DNA of 64,000 bases, taken from NCBI GenBank assembly GCA_030248295.1, contig JASANH010000833.1:98201-162200 (forward strand). Direction: 5' to 3'. Made by a program: the position numbers and the translations under genes. Positions 25,229-35,344 of this stretch are shown here, one piece after another. The stretch's first letter is position 1. Every line of letters starts with the position of its first letter. A model generated the notes under the pieces. It ran no database searches. It saw nothing but the letters and a program-made list of their open reading frames with translations, and was not told the origin of the DNA. This stretch comes from Mesodorylaimus sp. YZB2_4 (Eukaryota; Nematoda; Enoplea; Dorylaimida; Dorylaimidae).

Positions 25229-27440
25229 CTTTGAAAAAATTGTTGTAAACAGTTATATCAGTCTCCATTTTAGTAGACGTCGTATACATAAAAGTATTGA
25301 CTTTGTCTAATTCTACATCAAAAAGTATTTTTTTATTTGAGATTTTTACAAACATATCATTTTTAATATTAATATTCAAATCTGTAAAATTTTTGTCATC
25401 AATTAAAAGCTTTGTTTCACCGTCAATATTTCTTACAATTTTGATTCCGTTGTGTTCTAATTCACCATCCAAATTTAAAAAACTTGTAATTGTTGGAAAA
25501 TTTTTAGATAAATTATTAATTAATTGATGAGGAATTGAGTACAAAGTGTTATTTCTTAAATACAACACTTCCAGTAACGATTGTTTGACTACTAAAAACA
25601 CTCTGTCGATTGTCAAAACATCTATATAGTAGCAGATGTCATCTTGTATCAAACAAAATCTTTTGTGAATATTTAAAAATTCGTAAATGTCATCTAAATT
25701 TTTAATTATATTTGTAAATGTAGAGTGCGCGTAAACTAAATGTTCTTCTCTTGGAGACATTACCAATATTTTTTTACTATTTACTGTAGTGTTAATCGTG
25801 GAACTAATATTAAATTTCTTTTTTAAAATTGGTGACAACTCTCCTACTTTGTTTTTTGTAAAAAAAAATTTATATTTGTTAACATAGGGCACTAAAAATA
25901 AAACAGTTTTTAACGAAGAAGACCTTGTTGAAGTTGGCGTAGAAGAAGTAGTAGGAGCAGGTGCCAACTCTTTCGGTAAACTAGATGGAATACTTACTGT
26001 CGTAGCTGTAGCTGTTTCTGTGGTACAAGTTTTAAAAATTTCTCCGGCCTTTTTCTTTGAATAACAGCATGGTAAACAATATTTGTACATTGTGTAGATG
26101 TCACTAATGAAACCAATATATTTTAAAGTGGGATCTACACACTTTAAAAAAATCTTTTTTTCTTTGTCGAAGAAAACGTCTCCGTCTTCTTCTGTTAATG
26201 ATTCAAAGTAGTTTCCGTGTTTGGAGTAGTTTTTATTTTTTTCATCAAATTCGACTATTTGAGGAATTCTAATATTTGTTTGCTTGTTTTGACAAAGTCT
26301 AGAAAAATAAAAAGCATTAATTTTTATGACCGGTTTAAAGAATTTCATAACTCGATCGTAGTATCCGTACAGCAAAATAAAAGTTGTGATATATTCGTAA
26401 AGATTAGGATAGTAAGCAGTGTCAATAAAATTAATGTGGTATTTAGAAATTATGATTTTAATTCGGTTGTTAATATAAAAAATATTTGGAAAAGTAGTCT
26501 TTTTAATTACAGATTCGTCAATTTCAAAAAAATCAAATTTTGAAATGTCGATATTGAATGAAATTTTGATTTTTTTCAACTGTCGATTTTCTTTAAAAAT
26601 TTTTGATCTATAAAATTTTTTCATATTGTTTTGAAAAAGCTGAAAAAGGTAGTTGTCATTTACGATAATTTCATTTTGGATGCTATCGAATGAGATTATC
26701 TGTTTACTAACTGTGTAAATTGATCCTTTGTAGGTCATTTCTTGTTCTTCTGTGACAATATCTTCCAAGTTGGAAATAAAATATTTATCTATAAATTTGT
26801 TATTAATCCAGAAATGATTATTTTGAAAAAGTGTAAAATTGTATTCGACACCTTCTGGTTTTAATTTGACGATTGAAAAAATATCGTCTAAATTAATATT
26901 TAAAATTAATGTTTTAATATTTTCAATTTCTGTGGACATTGTCAAATTTTTAAAAACATCAGGATTGTTACTGACAGCATTTACCAGTTTAGACGTTAAA
27001 GATTTAGCCGAGCTTTTAATACGTGAAACATTCTCGTACTTTTTTGAAAACTCATTTCTAGTGGTAAAATCTAAAGGATTTTTCAACTGTATATAAAAAA
27101 ATGGCCTGATAAATAACAACTTGTTCAATTTGTAGACTACTACGTCTTCGATTTCTGAAATATTTGGTAGAGGAATTTCAAATTTTAATTCAAAATCATC
27201 AAGTGACTTGACCAAATCGTAAATTAAATAAAAAATCTTTTTTTTTACTTGGTAGTAGCTTTCCAATAAAAAAATATGGTCGTTGATAAATTTGTATTCT
27301 GTGTCTTCATTCTTTTTTTCAAGATAGATTGAATACGCACCCGACGTTAGTAATTCATTTTCTGGTTTGATACTGACAATTCTAGCGTGTAACAGTTTGG
27401 TTTCTTCATTGGAGTAAATTAATAAAATCTGAGTTTCCAT
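25224..27440 (-). CDS. Early transcription factor large subunit (A7-like)
   Basis: 738 residues, close to the 710 of vaccinia A7. The diagnostic region is RLCQNKQTNIRIP (381-393), then ~60 residues later KYCLPCCYSKK (453-463). This is the layout found in VETF-L proteins across pox-, asfar- and mimiviruses (a CQ-x-basic-P segment followed by a C-x-PCC motif). A Ser/Thr/Pro-rich linker (470-510) interrupts the C-terminal half. In poxviruses the A7/D6 heterodimer is packaged in virions and binds early promoters; the D6-like helicase subunit is not in this window. TAAATG start suits a late, packaged protein. Confidence 0.72.
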   Translation of the reverse strand: METQILLIYSNEETKLLHARIVSIKPENELLTSGAYSIYLEKKNEDTEYKFINDHIFLLESYYQVKKKIFYLIYDLVKSLDDFELKFEIPLPNISEIEDVVVYKLNKLLFIRPFFYIQLKNPLDFTTRNEFSKKYENVSRIKSSAKSLTSKLVNAVSNNPDVFKNLTMSTEIENIKTLILNINLDDIFSIVKLKPEGVEYNFTLFQNNHFWINNKFIDKYFISNLEDIVTEEQEMTYKGSIYTVSKQIISFDSIQNEIIVNDNYLFQLFQNNMKKFYRSKIFKENRQLKKIKISFNIDISKFDFFEIDESVIKKTTFPNIFYINNRIKIIISKYHINFIDTAYYPNLYEYITTFILLYGYYDRVMKFFKPVIKINAFYFSRLCQNKQTNIRIPQIVEFDEKNKNYSKHGNYFESLTEEDGDVFFDKEKKIFLKCVDPTLKYIGFISDIYTMYKYCLPCCYSKKKAGEIFKTCTTETATATTVSIPSSLPKELAPAPTTSSTPTSTRSSSLKTVLFLVPYVNKYKFFFTKNKVGELSPILKKKFNISSTINTTVNSKKILVMSPREEHLVYAHSTFTNIIKNLDDIYEFLNIHKRFCLIQDDICYYIDVLTIDRVFLVVKQSLLEVLYLRNNTLYSIPHQLINNLSKNFPTITSFLNLDGELEHNGIKIVRNIDGETKLLIDDKNFTDLNINIKNDMFVKISNKKILFDVELDKVNTFMYTTSTKMETDITVYNNFFKE

Positions 27441-27488
27441 TTATAAATCCGAAAAGAAGTCATTTATTTTTCTAATTGATAAAATCAG

Positions 27489-27500
27489 TGAAAAAAAATC
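27489..27500 (+). promoter_or_regulatory. Early-type promoter motif
   Basis: TGAAAAAAAATC, 26 bases before the ATG at 27526. Confidence 0.5.
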
Positions 27501-27525
27501 TTTCACTCTTATAGAGAAACAAAGA

Positions 27526-28425
27526 ATGTCGGCAAGTTCGTCAAGTTCGTCAATATTTCTTTCACCAAGATTTAATAAATCTGAAAACAAGACTATTGAT
27601 CAAATTCCAGTTTCAGTTTCAGATGACGAAAATGAAGAAACCGACGAAAAACTAATAGAACTAAAAGAGAACTCGATATGCAGAGAAGACTGTGAAATCT
27701 TAGACACAATTGATTCACAGGAAACCAACTACGTTAATTTTAGAAATGTAATCTCGATAATTACAAAACAGTTTTCAATTTTTGAAAAATTAAAAATTCA
27801 CAAATTGATTTCCAACAATCTCAATGACAAAATTAAAAGATTTAAACTCCATCTTCCTTGTTCTTTGTTTATCATGCTTTGTGCCAACAACAACATACTT
27901 TTTACAAAATTTACTTTTTTAATGTTTTTTCCGACTTTCAAATTAAAATATAAACAAATTACTGAATACTCGTATGAACTATCGGAGCTACTACAGATTC
28001 CAAAAAAAATTACTTGTATTTGCCAAGGAATTACCAACTGTCTATTTTTGTACATACGAGTTTTTGATAGAAATTTTTTACTTCTGAAAAAATGTATGCT
28101 GCTAAACTACTACGATCAAACGTGGTACCCAGAATTAATTGAGACAATTGCAGTTGATATTTGGCAACTGATTTACTTCAATTCTGTAAATGGAGAATTT
28201 TTTATCACAACTAAAAGAAAACTAGAATACATAATATTTTATTTTTTAAATATGTGTTTAAAATTTTACCTGCATCAACAATGGTTTAACAAATTTAACA
28301 ATTTAAATGAGCTACTAAATGAATATTTTAAAACTAGTAAATTAATTGGCAAAGTTAAATTTGAAAAACTATTAGAAATCAACACTACTCAAAAATTAAT
28401 AAGACAAAAAAAAATATTCAAATAG
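27526..28425 (+). CDS. Unknown 299-residue protein
   Basis: A Ser-rich and acidic N-terminus (to ~65, with CREDC) is followed by a long helical domain rich in Phe, Leu and Lys with scattered Cys. No membrane anchor is clear, although several hydrophobic helices occur (LHLPCSLFIMLC, KFTFLMFFP). It sits between VETF-L and a family C gene with early-type signals. Function unknown. Confidence 0.8.
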   Translation: MSASSSSSSIFLSPRFNKSENKTIDQIPVSVSDDENEETDEKLIELKENSICREDCEILDTIDSQETNYVNFRNVISIITKQFSIFEKLKIHKLISNNLNDKIKRFKLHLPCSLFIMLCANNNILFTKFTFLMFFPTFKLKYKQITEYSYELSELLQIPKKITCICQGITNCLFLYIRVFDRNFLLLKKCMLLNYYDQTWYPELIETIAVDIWQLIYFNSVNGEFFITTKRKLEYIIFYFLNMCLKFYLHQQWFNKFNNLNELLNEYFKTSKLIGKVKFEKLLEINTTQKLIRQKKIFK

Positions 28426-28433
28426 ATTTGATG

Positions 28434-28446
28434 TTGAAAAATTACT
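28434..28446 (+). promoter_or_regulatory. Early-type promoter motif
   Basis: TTGAAAAATTACT, 28 bases before the ATG at 28474. Confidence 0.55.
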
Positions 28447-28473
28447 ACAGTTAAAAAATCTTCTTTATCAATA

Positions 28474-29484
28474 ATGGAAGAGGACAATTGGCAAGAGCTA
28501 AGTTTTTCAACAAAATTTTTTCCTAAAAATTTTTACGACCCAAAAATAATCAAATTAGTTAATACACCAGAACCTTACCGATTTATACAAGAAATCAAAT
28601 TTTTAATTGATTTAGACAAAAGAGATTTAACTACTAAAAGTCCAACTCAAAAACTCAATCGAGAAATAAACGAATTAATCGTTCCTGCGTTAATCACTGT
28701 TACAAATAATTATTTTGAATCAGATCTCTGGTATGTAGCCAATTGTATACCATGCTTGTTACTTTATATGTTTTCAAATGAACATCCAAAATACTTAGTC
28801 TTAAATAACCGTTCTTTACCAGCCACAAATTCCAAAATTTCTCTAGGAATTCGTGCAGATTGGGTAGAGTTTTTAAAAGAATTTTACGGTTACCAATATG
28901 AAAAACTTATCAAAAGTATTGAAGAAAGTAACTCAAATACACCAGATTATTTAGGTAGGGCACTCGTAAAAACTAAATTAACTGATAAAGAATCTGATAT
29001 GTACGACATATACGATAAATTTGATTACTACGAAAGTGTTGACAGTGACAGTGACATACAACTAAAAAAAGGTTTGACTTTGATAGAAATTTTAAAACCG
29101 TTACTATTCAAATCAAAATCAAAATCAAAATCTGAACCTGATGAACCTGAACCTAAATACAAATACTACGATATGCTTCCGAAAAAAAATCAAAATTTAC
29201 AAATTAAAGACATTCCAAAAGTTGTAAAAATACCAGAATTAAGTATTATCGACAAAGATATGGGGGGCGTAGAGTCGAAAATTATCGTTTTAGATGATTC
29301 GATCGGAACTACAGTAAACACATATGATATTCCTTCTGAGTGTTACTACTTATGCACAGCCTGTAACTACGTTCAATGTTTAGAGCATATGACATTTATT
29401 AGACATTGTTGTGAAAAATCTATAACCACTTTTAATTATGTAGATCTAAAAGAGTACTACCACTTTAGTAGGAGTAGTAACTAA
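28474..29484 (+). CDS. Family C-related protein with C-terminal zinc knuckle
   Basis: 336 residues. Helical first half, a low-complexity Lys/Ser/Glu/Pro stretch (about 210-230, with SKSKSKSEPDEPEP), and a C-terminal CTACNYVQCLEHMTFIRHCC motif. The Cys/His spacing matches the knuckles of the two genes at 22214 and 22819. Probably a family C member that kept only one knuckle. Convergent with the next gene (3-base gap). Confidence 0.8.
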   Translation: MEEDNWQELSFSTKFFPKNFYDPKIIKLVNTPEPYRFIQEIKFLIDLDKRDLTTKSPTQKLNREINELIVPALITVTNNYFESDLWYVANCIPCLLLYMFSNEHPKYLVLNNRSLPATNSKISLGIRADWVEFLKEFYGYQYEKLIKSIEESNSNTPDYLGRALVKTKLTDKESDMYDIYDKFDYYESVDSDSDIQLKKGLTLIEILKPLLFKSKSKSKSEPDEPEPKYKYYDMLPKKNQNLQIKDIPKVVKIPELSIIDKDMGGVESKIIVLDDSIGTTVNTYDIPSECYYLCTACNYVQCLEHMTFIRHCCEKSITTFNYVDLKEYYHFSRSSN

Positions 29485-29487
29485 TAT

Positions 29488-30705
29488 TTAACAACAAAGT
29501 GAGACATTGTCTGGTAAATAACCAAAAAATTTTACGTGTTCTTCTTTCCAACTAAATAAACATTTTTTTTCGTTATCTTTTTCGTTTTTTTTAACACAGA
29601 TAATACAAAATTTTATACATTCAGTACAGTAGATTACTTCAGGAGACACCAGTAGTAACTGTACTCTAGTAGTAACTTGCTCAGATAAATCTTTATGAGT
29701 TTCAAAAAAGTTTAAATAGCATATAGTACTAAAATATTTCTTGCAGCAACTAGTTGGATGAGGGAAAAAATATTCACCAGTCAACATTAAAGTATACAAA
29801 CAAATAGCTTTTTTAACAAAATTAGTATCGCGAGTAACACCACAGTCTGTTACAAATTTTTTACAAACATGACATTTTGTGATTTTACATTTTGGGCAAA
29901 AGTTTGGGCAACTATTTGAATTGTTTTCATTTGTGTAACACTCTGTACAGTAAATGTTTTTACATTGTTTACAAATACTTGTTTGTTTTAAATCTTTTTT
30001 ACACTGCTTACAAATTTTAAACTTACAAGAATAACACTCTGAAAATTTTTGGCAACAGTAACAAAGGATTTCGTGACAAATTTTACACTGAAATTTCCAA
30101 TAGTCTTTTTCTTCTGCTAATATCTCAAATTTACAAAGTTGGCAAACCATACAAAATTTACATTTTTCACAACTTTTTACTTTTGAACAGTTACTACATA
30201 GATATTGATGAATACAAAGTTTTCCACCATTAGTCAAGCTCATTTGACACAAAAGACAAACGTATTCTTTACAACTGATACATTTGTCTTCTTTACTGAT
30301 AATGTTACTAAATTTACAAATTGAACAAATTTGTTTACTAATTTTAAAAGTTGAGTTGTTAAATTTTTTTAAAATTTCTGGACATGCTTTACAATTTTTA
30401 TCTTGGACTACATAGGTTACTATTGGTTCTTTTTTATTGACTGTTAAACAATAAGAAGCTTTACACTGTCTACACTTTTTTGAAATTGACAAAACTTGTT
30501 TGTTAAAATTTTTACCAAATAAAACTTTACAAAAATTTAAATAAAATTCTTTAATAAATAATGAATCGGCATTTATATAAAAAATCTTTATAAAATTAAT
30601 AAAATCCAAGATATTTAAATATTTAGGTGCGTTACTTACTTCAGAAAAAAATTGTAATTTGTATTTTTCCAAAGTAGTTACTTCTGTATTGGTAGCCAAA
30701 GACAT
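29488..30705 (-). CDS. Family C zinc-binding protein 3, multi-finger
   Basis: 405 residues with a helical N-terminus (~80) then roughly 50 Cys in serial CxxC pairs (CRQC, CSIC, CISC, CEKCKFCMVCQLC, CKICHEILCYCC, CKQCKNIYCTEC and more). A CIHQYLCSNC segment is shared with the gene at 31465 (CIHKYQCTEC). Repeated knuckles suggest a duplicated zinc module in tandem. The shared bidirectional promoter with the gene at 30761 implies co-expression. Biochemical role unknown. Confidence 0.82.
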   Translation of the reverse strand: MSLATNTEVTTLEKYKLQFFSEVSNAPKYLNILDFINFIKIFYINADSLFIKEFYLNFCKVLFGKNFNKQVLSISKKCRQCKASYCLTVNKKEPIVTYVVQDKNCKACPEILKKFNNSTFKISKQICSICKFSNIISKEDKCISCKEYVCLLCQMSLTNGGKLCIHQYLCSNCSKVKSCEKCKFCMVCQLCKFEILAEEKDYWKFQCKICHEILCYCCQKFSECYSCKFKICKQCKKDLKQTSICKQCKNIYCTECYTNENNSNSCPNFCPKCKITKCHVCKKFVTDCGVTRDTNFVKKAICLYTLMLTGEYFFPHPTSCCKKYFSTICYLNFFETHKDLSEQVTTRVQLLLVSPEVIYCTECIKFCIICVKKNEKDNEKKCLFSWKEEHVKFFGYLPDNVSLCC

Positions 30706-30720
30706 CTCTATTCATATCTA

Positions 30721-30747
30721 TTTTGAAAAATTACTATTTTTTCAAAA
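30721..30747. promoter_or_regulatory. Bidirectional early-type promoter
   Basis: TTTTGAAAAATTACT reads rightward to the ATG at 30761 (25 bases on). The overlapping 30733-30747 reads TTTTGAAAAAATAGT leftward to the ATG at 30705 (27 bases on). Together they form an imperfect 27-base palindrome between divergent genes. Confidence 0.65.
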
Positions 30748-30760
30748 CGTGTCATGCAAA

Positions 30761-31468
30761 ATGATTCCACAAATTATTCTTAATCAGTTTTACGAATTTT
30801 TTACTAACACTCAAACTAATGAAGCCGAACTTGTTGTTTTACAATTTAAAACTTTGTGTTATATACACAATTTACTAAAATATTCAAAAGATTTAACCTT
30901 TGATTTTAGAAACTACCTCTTTTTATTAAAGCCGCTTTTAAGAAGAAAGATACTAAAAATTAAAGAGAAAGAGAAATTTAAAAACTTCGACATGTTTCAT
31001 TCTTTAGTTTCAAACATGGAAAAATGTATTTTTTGTAAAATCGAAATATATTACAAAATAAAAAGAGTAGAAGAAATCAGAAATTATTCGGATCCTCCTT
31101 TACCAGATTGGACAACAAATCTTATTGGAGAAGAATTTTTTAAAGAGATCGACGATAACAACGACTTGAAAATTAAAAAACACCTCTTAAAACGTAATTT
31201 GTTTATCGAACTATTAAATAAAAAAAAAGAAAGACGTCATTACAAAGTACTTTCAAACCATGAAATAAAAAATAATGTGTATTTATTAGTAAGAAATACA
31301 CACAATATTCACGATCCTAAATTAGGAATTTTTCCAGTATTTACTACTCCAAAGGTACTAGAAAAATTTAATCTTGATGATTCAGACATGCCGAAACTTT
31401 TTGTAGAAAACAATAAAAATATTTGTAATCGTCATAATTTTTTATTTTCTAATCTTATTTATCTTTAA
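30761..31468 (+). CDS. Family C-related protein, reduced fingers
   Basis: 235 residues from ATG at 30761; the frame opens earlier at TTG inside the divergent gene and through the promoter, which was rejected. Helical N-terminus, then EKCIFCKIEIYYK, similar to ECLFCNIEKN of the gene at 22214, and a late CNRHNF. Fewer Cys than other family members. Function unknown. Confidence 0.78.
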   Translation: MIPQIILNQFYEFFTNTQTNEAELVVLQFKTLCYIHNLLKYSKDLTFDFRNYLFLLKPLLRRKILKIKEKEKFKNFDMFHSLVSNMEKCIFCKIEIYYKIKRVEEIRNYSDPPLPDWTTNLIGEEFFKEIDDNNDLKIKKHLLKRNLFIELLNKKKERRHYKVLSNHEIKNNVYLLVRNTHNIHDPKLGIFPVFTTPKVLEKFNLDDSDMPKLFVENNKNICNRHNFLFSNLIYL

Positions 31469-32508
31469 GTATCTTTTTTTGAATAGTCTTCTTCAGTAAT
31501 TTTGTTCATTAAACAAATACTAATTTCTGAAGCTTTACTGAATCCAAAAAACATTGAAAAAATACGAGAACTGTCACATTCTTTAATTTTGTCACATTTT
31601 GCAAAATTTGAAAGATTTTTTTTTCCTGAATTATTTTTTGTATAATCCGAAATACATTGAGTACAAAATACTGTACAGTCACGACAAGTTAAATTTGTGC
31701 ATGTTACACATTTAAAAAAGTCAGAATAATAAGTACATACATTGTGAACACGCCGACCACAACAATTTATCACAGTCGACTGGCGTATTGTAATTGATTG
31801 ATCACAAATAAAACATTTAGTGTTGTAGCATCTCAGACAAATCCATGGAACGTGTAAATCTACAGAAGTGTTACACTGATAACATATCGTAGAGTTACAA
31901 AGTAAACAAAACTTTACATTAGTTTTGTTAGTAATACACGAATCACAAATTTTTTTTTTACAATCAATACAGTAGTTTTCTGACTTGGAAAAGACAAGTA
32001 ATTTTTCTGCTAAAGTAACTCCCAATACACTCGTTTTACAACAATGACACTGTTCAATATTTCTATCTGAAGGACAACAGATTGTACATACTTTATCCGT
32101 AGACAAAGGAACTGTACACTCAGTACATTGATATTTGTGAATACAAATAAGCAAATCTTTCTGGATAATACAATTTAAACAACAGTAGTTACTACAAGTT
32201 TCACACGTACTACTCGTACCAAGAATATGACATTTATTACATTCTGAACAAGAAATTGTAGCAAAAAAGTACTCTTGATTATTTTTATTTTTAATAAATA
32301 ATAGAAATAAATTATTAAATAAATGTTTGTATACAGTTTTGATTATTTTTTTATTAATTGTAATAATAAAAACTTTTATTATTTGAAATATAGTAAAAAT
32401 ATTTGAACAATCCAAATAGTAATCGTGTGTAGTGTATTGAACTAAGCTAAGCATAGCCCCATCAAAAAATTCACTAGTAACACTGCCACGGTTCTTTTTA
32501 GTAGGCAT
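31465..32508 (-). CDS. Family C zinc-binding protein 4, multi-finger
   Basis: 347 residues: helical/hydrophobic N-terminus (~95) then about 40 Cys in CxxC knuckles, with CIHKYQCTECTVPL matching the gene at 29488 and CRDCTVFCTQC near the end. It overlaps the end of the convergent gene by four bases. As with its relatives, a multi-zinc scaffold is the safest description. Confidence 0.82.
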   Translation of the reverse strand: MPTKKNRGSVTSEFFDGAMLSLVQYTTHDYYLDCSNIFTIFQIIKVFIITINKKIIKTVYKHLFNNLFLLFIKNKNNQEYFFATISCSECNKCHILGTSSTCETCSNYCCLNCIIQKDLLICIHKYQCTECTVPLSTDKVCTICCPSDRNIEQCHCCKTSVLGVTLAEKLLVFSKSENYCIDCKKKICDSCITNKTNVKFCLLCNSTICYQCNTSVDLHVPWICLRCYNTKCFICDQSITIRQSTVINCCGRRVHNVCTYYSDFFKCVTCTNLTCRDCTVFCTQCISDYTKNNSGKKNLSNFAKCDKIKECDSSRIFSMFFGFSKASEISICLMNKITEEDYSKKDT

Positions 32509-32509
32509 T

Positions 32510-32836
32510 TTAATACAACAATTTAGAAAGTGTGATAAAGCATATTTCTTTTCGATTATAAAAATTCATATCACAGGACGAGTATTTTACTTTTGTGTTG
32601 GAAAGGTTTTCAACCGTACACTCTGCTGGTGGATCAGAATAAAATAATTTCATAGGAGTAATCGTACCCTTTTTTAAAACCATCAAACGATTGTTAACAC
32701 AGAAAGGTTTGTTAATTGGAGTCTTCTTTAGTATTTTATTTTCAATTTCAAATTTGTCCTTAATACTTACCAGTAAAATATTAAAAATAATAATAAAGAA
32801 TAATATTAAAAAAAAATACATAATCAAATTGTCCAT
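32510..32836 (-). CDS. Small N-anchored membrane protein with four Cys
   Basis: 108 residues, TAAATG start. Membrane segment at 5-25, then a soluble part with four Cys (FCVNN, AECTV, SSCDM, EICFI). Small N-anchored proteins with four Cys include poxvirus entry-fusion subunits such as A21 and L5; the plan fits but orthology is not shown. NRKEICF near the end recalls the endings of the small proteins at 4947 and 5271. Confidence 0.72.
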   Translation of the reverse strand: MDNLIMYFFLILFFIIIFNILLVSIKDKFEIENKILKKTPINKPFCVNNRLMVLKKGTITPMKLFYSDPPAECTVENLSNTKVKYSSCDMNFYNRKEICFITLSKLLY

Positions 32837-32860
32837 TTACACAGAATAAAAATACTCAAG

Positions 32861-35218
32861 TCAGTTGGTACTAGTACTAGGCAAGCCTGTAGTAAATTTT
32901 TCAATTACTTTGACAGTAAATTTATATGCTACTTTTTCAAATTCTAAACATAGTTTCTGACTACAAACTTCAATATTTTTAGTACCACTTATTTCAGCAA
33001 ATGTAGAGATCATTTTATAAAAAGATCCACAATATTTATCAGAGACTGACTCTTGTATCATACTTGGATTTAATCGTCGGTTTAAACTATCTACGATTAT
33101 CTCTTGTATTTTTCTATTTAATTCAGCCCCTTGGTATTTACTAATTACTTCACAAAGGTCTTTACCAATCGCTAATATTCGTTTTTGAATATCTGAACAA
33201 AACTCATTGTAGATATCATCTACAATTTCTGAAGATTCTTTTTGTAACGCGTTTTTAAAGTCAGATTTACAAGAATTAAAAAATTCAGTACAGAACACCT
33301 TATCAATTTTTTTATAAATTTTGCCCGTAAACTTATTCAAATAGTTTTCGTATTTTTTAAATAGTTCTTCTTTAAATTTTTCTATTTCTGAATCATCGAC
33401 TTTATCTTTGGTAGGTACTATTTTTGATTTAATTTTTTCACAAAGTTCTGTACTAGTACAAAATTTGTTAACAACTGTTTCTACAAAATTTGGATTTTTA
33501 GCTAGAGTTTCAACGATTATATCAGTTAATTCTTGGTTTGATTTAAGAGTTTCTTCAAATTTGCAAACAGTTGCGCTACTAGTCGCATCAATCAATCTAG
33601 AATCGTACAGAATTGAATCTTTCAACCTTTCAGCAATCGACGAAACAATTACTGACATAAGATTGTCTTCTGGTTCATAGTAGGGGTGAACTTGGTGAAA
33701 AATTTTAAGAACTATCTGTTTAACAAGTGAATAAAGAAATGTTTCCTGAGAAAGCATTTCTGCTTTAGTTGGGTCTGCGTCTACTTTTCTAGCAAGTGCA
33801 CTATCAAACAAAGTGTCCATTAGGTCAGTATCTTTGCAAATGTTATCAGTGACTTGACACGAAACGTATTTAACAAATCTTTCACTGTCAATCAACACTC
33901 TACCCAACTTCTTTAAATCGCTTTCTAGTAAACTTTTTGTAAATTCTGTAGAAAATTTAGAAATAAATTCTTCTTCTGTAGCCAGTGACTTGACAGCGCT
34001 TTGTAAAACGGTCTCAGGCAAGTCATTCATTACTTTTTTTACTACTTTTTCTTTTAAATCATCGTATACATTTTTATTGAATTGGTCTAATACTTTTTCT
34101 AATACTTTTTCTGATACTTTTTCTGATATTTCTTGTTCTGATACTGATACTTTTTCTGATAATTTTTTTACTACACCATCGTATAAAATTTTATGCTGTA
34201 TATTTAAATGTTCTAATACGTTTTGTGATACATACTCGTAAGTATTTGGTTTTCTTTTCTCGAAATGCTCTACTATTTGGATTACTACATCGTCGTAAAT
34301 CTCTGGATGATTGCTATCAAAAGTATTTGCAAGTGAATCAACTAGGTAATGTTCAATATCTTCCATACGTTTAAATTGAAAATCTTCGACAATCTCCGCA
34401 CGTGCGTACTCCTTTACCTCTTCAGTCAGCAATTCATTTTCAAGAAATTTATGAGTAATTGCTTGATTGAGATCATCAAAAAATTTTTTATACTTTGTTT
34501 TGTCTTCTTCAAACAGAAGTATTAACTTATTAGAGACGTTTTCTACAATTTTTGAAGATAGGTCATCGGTAAATTCTAAAGATAATGCTGGGGCACTCAT
34601 TTTTTTTTCAATTAGAGGTTCTTCTACAGAGTCAGTCAAAGGATCTTCAAATTTTTCTTCTTCTTTTTTTACTTCAATTGTTTCTTCTTCTTCTTCAACT
34701 TTTACTTTTTCTTCAATTGTTTCTTCTTCAACTTTTACTTTTTCTTCAACTTTTTCTTCTTCAGATTCAACTTCAACTTTTTCATACGACGATGTTGAAT
34801 CTGAATCTGAATCACTGTCAACTGATTTAGTTTTCCAACCAATAAACTTGAATTTATTCATCTCAATTAGCATACGATTGTCAACATCCGGTGGTTTGTA
34901 GTATCTAGAATAATCGATTTTAAAATTATCTGGAATATAGTTAATAAGTTTTTTGTCCCGTGATTGGTACTTCTCATCAGTAGCGATTAAAATCTCGTTA
35001 AGTATTGCTATATCAGAAACAAAATTATCTGAAATACTATTTAAATTCTCGATATTGTACCTGTCGTTCCATGCTGGATTCGTACCAAGAATTGTTTTTG
35101 TTATACGTGCTGCAATTGTCTGTAAATCACTGTAGAAATGAAATTGGTGTTCGTACATCATTTTAAGTAATCCATTGATAATTAATCGTAAAGCATCTTT
35201 GGTATCACTGTTATTCAT
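32861..35218 (-). CDS. Large helical protein with acidic Lys/Glu repeat
   Basis: About 785 residues from the ATG at 35218; an in-frame ATG at 35242 is only 13 bases from the promoter motif, less than at other genes here. An acidic repeat (about 150-205, units EEKVKVEEE and EETIEV) follows a globular N-terminus. The long remainder is helical with repeated short pieces such as EKVSEKVLEKVL and VVKKVMNDL, suggesting an extended alpha-solenoid or coiled-coil rod. No anchor, few Cys. Likely scaffold or cytoskeletal-type protein; family unknown. Confidence 0.82.
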   Translation of the reverse strand: MNNSDTKDALRLIINGLLKMMYEHQFHFYSDLQTIAARITKTILGTNPAWNDRYNIENLNSISDNFVSDIAILNEILIATDEKYQSRDKKLINYIPDNFKIDYSRYYKPPDVDNRMLIEMNKFKFIGWKTKSVDSDSDSDSTSSYEKVEVESEEEKVEEKVKVEEETIEEKVKVEEEEETIEVKKEEEKFEDPLTDSVEEPLIEKKMSAPALSLEFTDDLSSKIVENVSNKLILLFEEDKTKYKKFFDDLNQAITHKFLENELLTEEVKEYARAEIVEDFQFKRMEDIEHYLVDSLANTFDSNHPEIYDDVVIQIVEHFEKRKPNTYEYVSQNVLEHLNIQHKILYDGVVKKLSEKVSVSEQEISEKVSEKVLEKVLDQFNKNVYDDLKEKVVKKVMNDLPETVLQSAVKSLATEEEFISKFSTEFTKSLLESDLKKLGRVLIDSERFVKYVSCQVTDNICKDTDLMDTLFDSALARKVDADPTKAEMLSQETFLYSLVKQIVLKIFHQVHPYYEPEDNLMSVIVSSIAERLKDSILYDSRLIDATSSATVCKFEETLKSNQELTDIIVETLAKNPNFVETVVNKFCTSTELCEKIKSKIVPTKDKVDDSEIEKFKEELFKKYENYLNKFTGKIYKKIDKVFCTEFFNSCKSDFKNALQKESSEIVDDIYNEFCSDIQKRILAIGKDLCEVISKYQGAELNRKIQEIIVDSLNRRLNPSMIQESVSDKYCGSFYKMISTFAEISGTKNIEVCSQKLCLEFEKVAYKFTVKVIEKFTTGLPSTSTN

Positions 35219-35255
35219 TTTTGCGTTTGTTTTAATATACATACATTTTAACTAA

Positions 35256-35269
35256 TAACTTTTCATTTT
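35256..35269 (-). promoter_or_regulatory. Early-type promoter motif
   Basis: AAAATGAAAAGTTA on the minus strand, very close to the poxvirus early core AAAATGAAAAnnA, upstream of the large helical gene. Confidence 0.6.
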
Positions 35270-35271
35270 AA

Positions 35272-35293
35272 AATAATAATAATAATAATAAAT
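35272..35293. repeat. AAT microsatellite
   Basis: Seven AAT units in the gap between the large helical gene and the gene ending at 35345. Confidence 0.9.
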
Positions 35294-35344
35294 ACTTAAT
35301 TAATCAATATAAAAAAAGCAATCAACTACTGATTAAATACTTAA

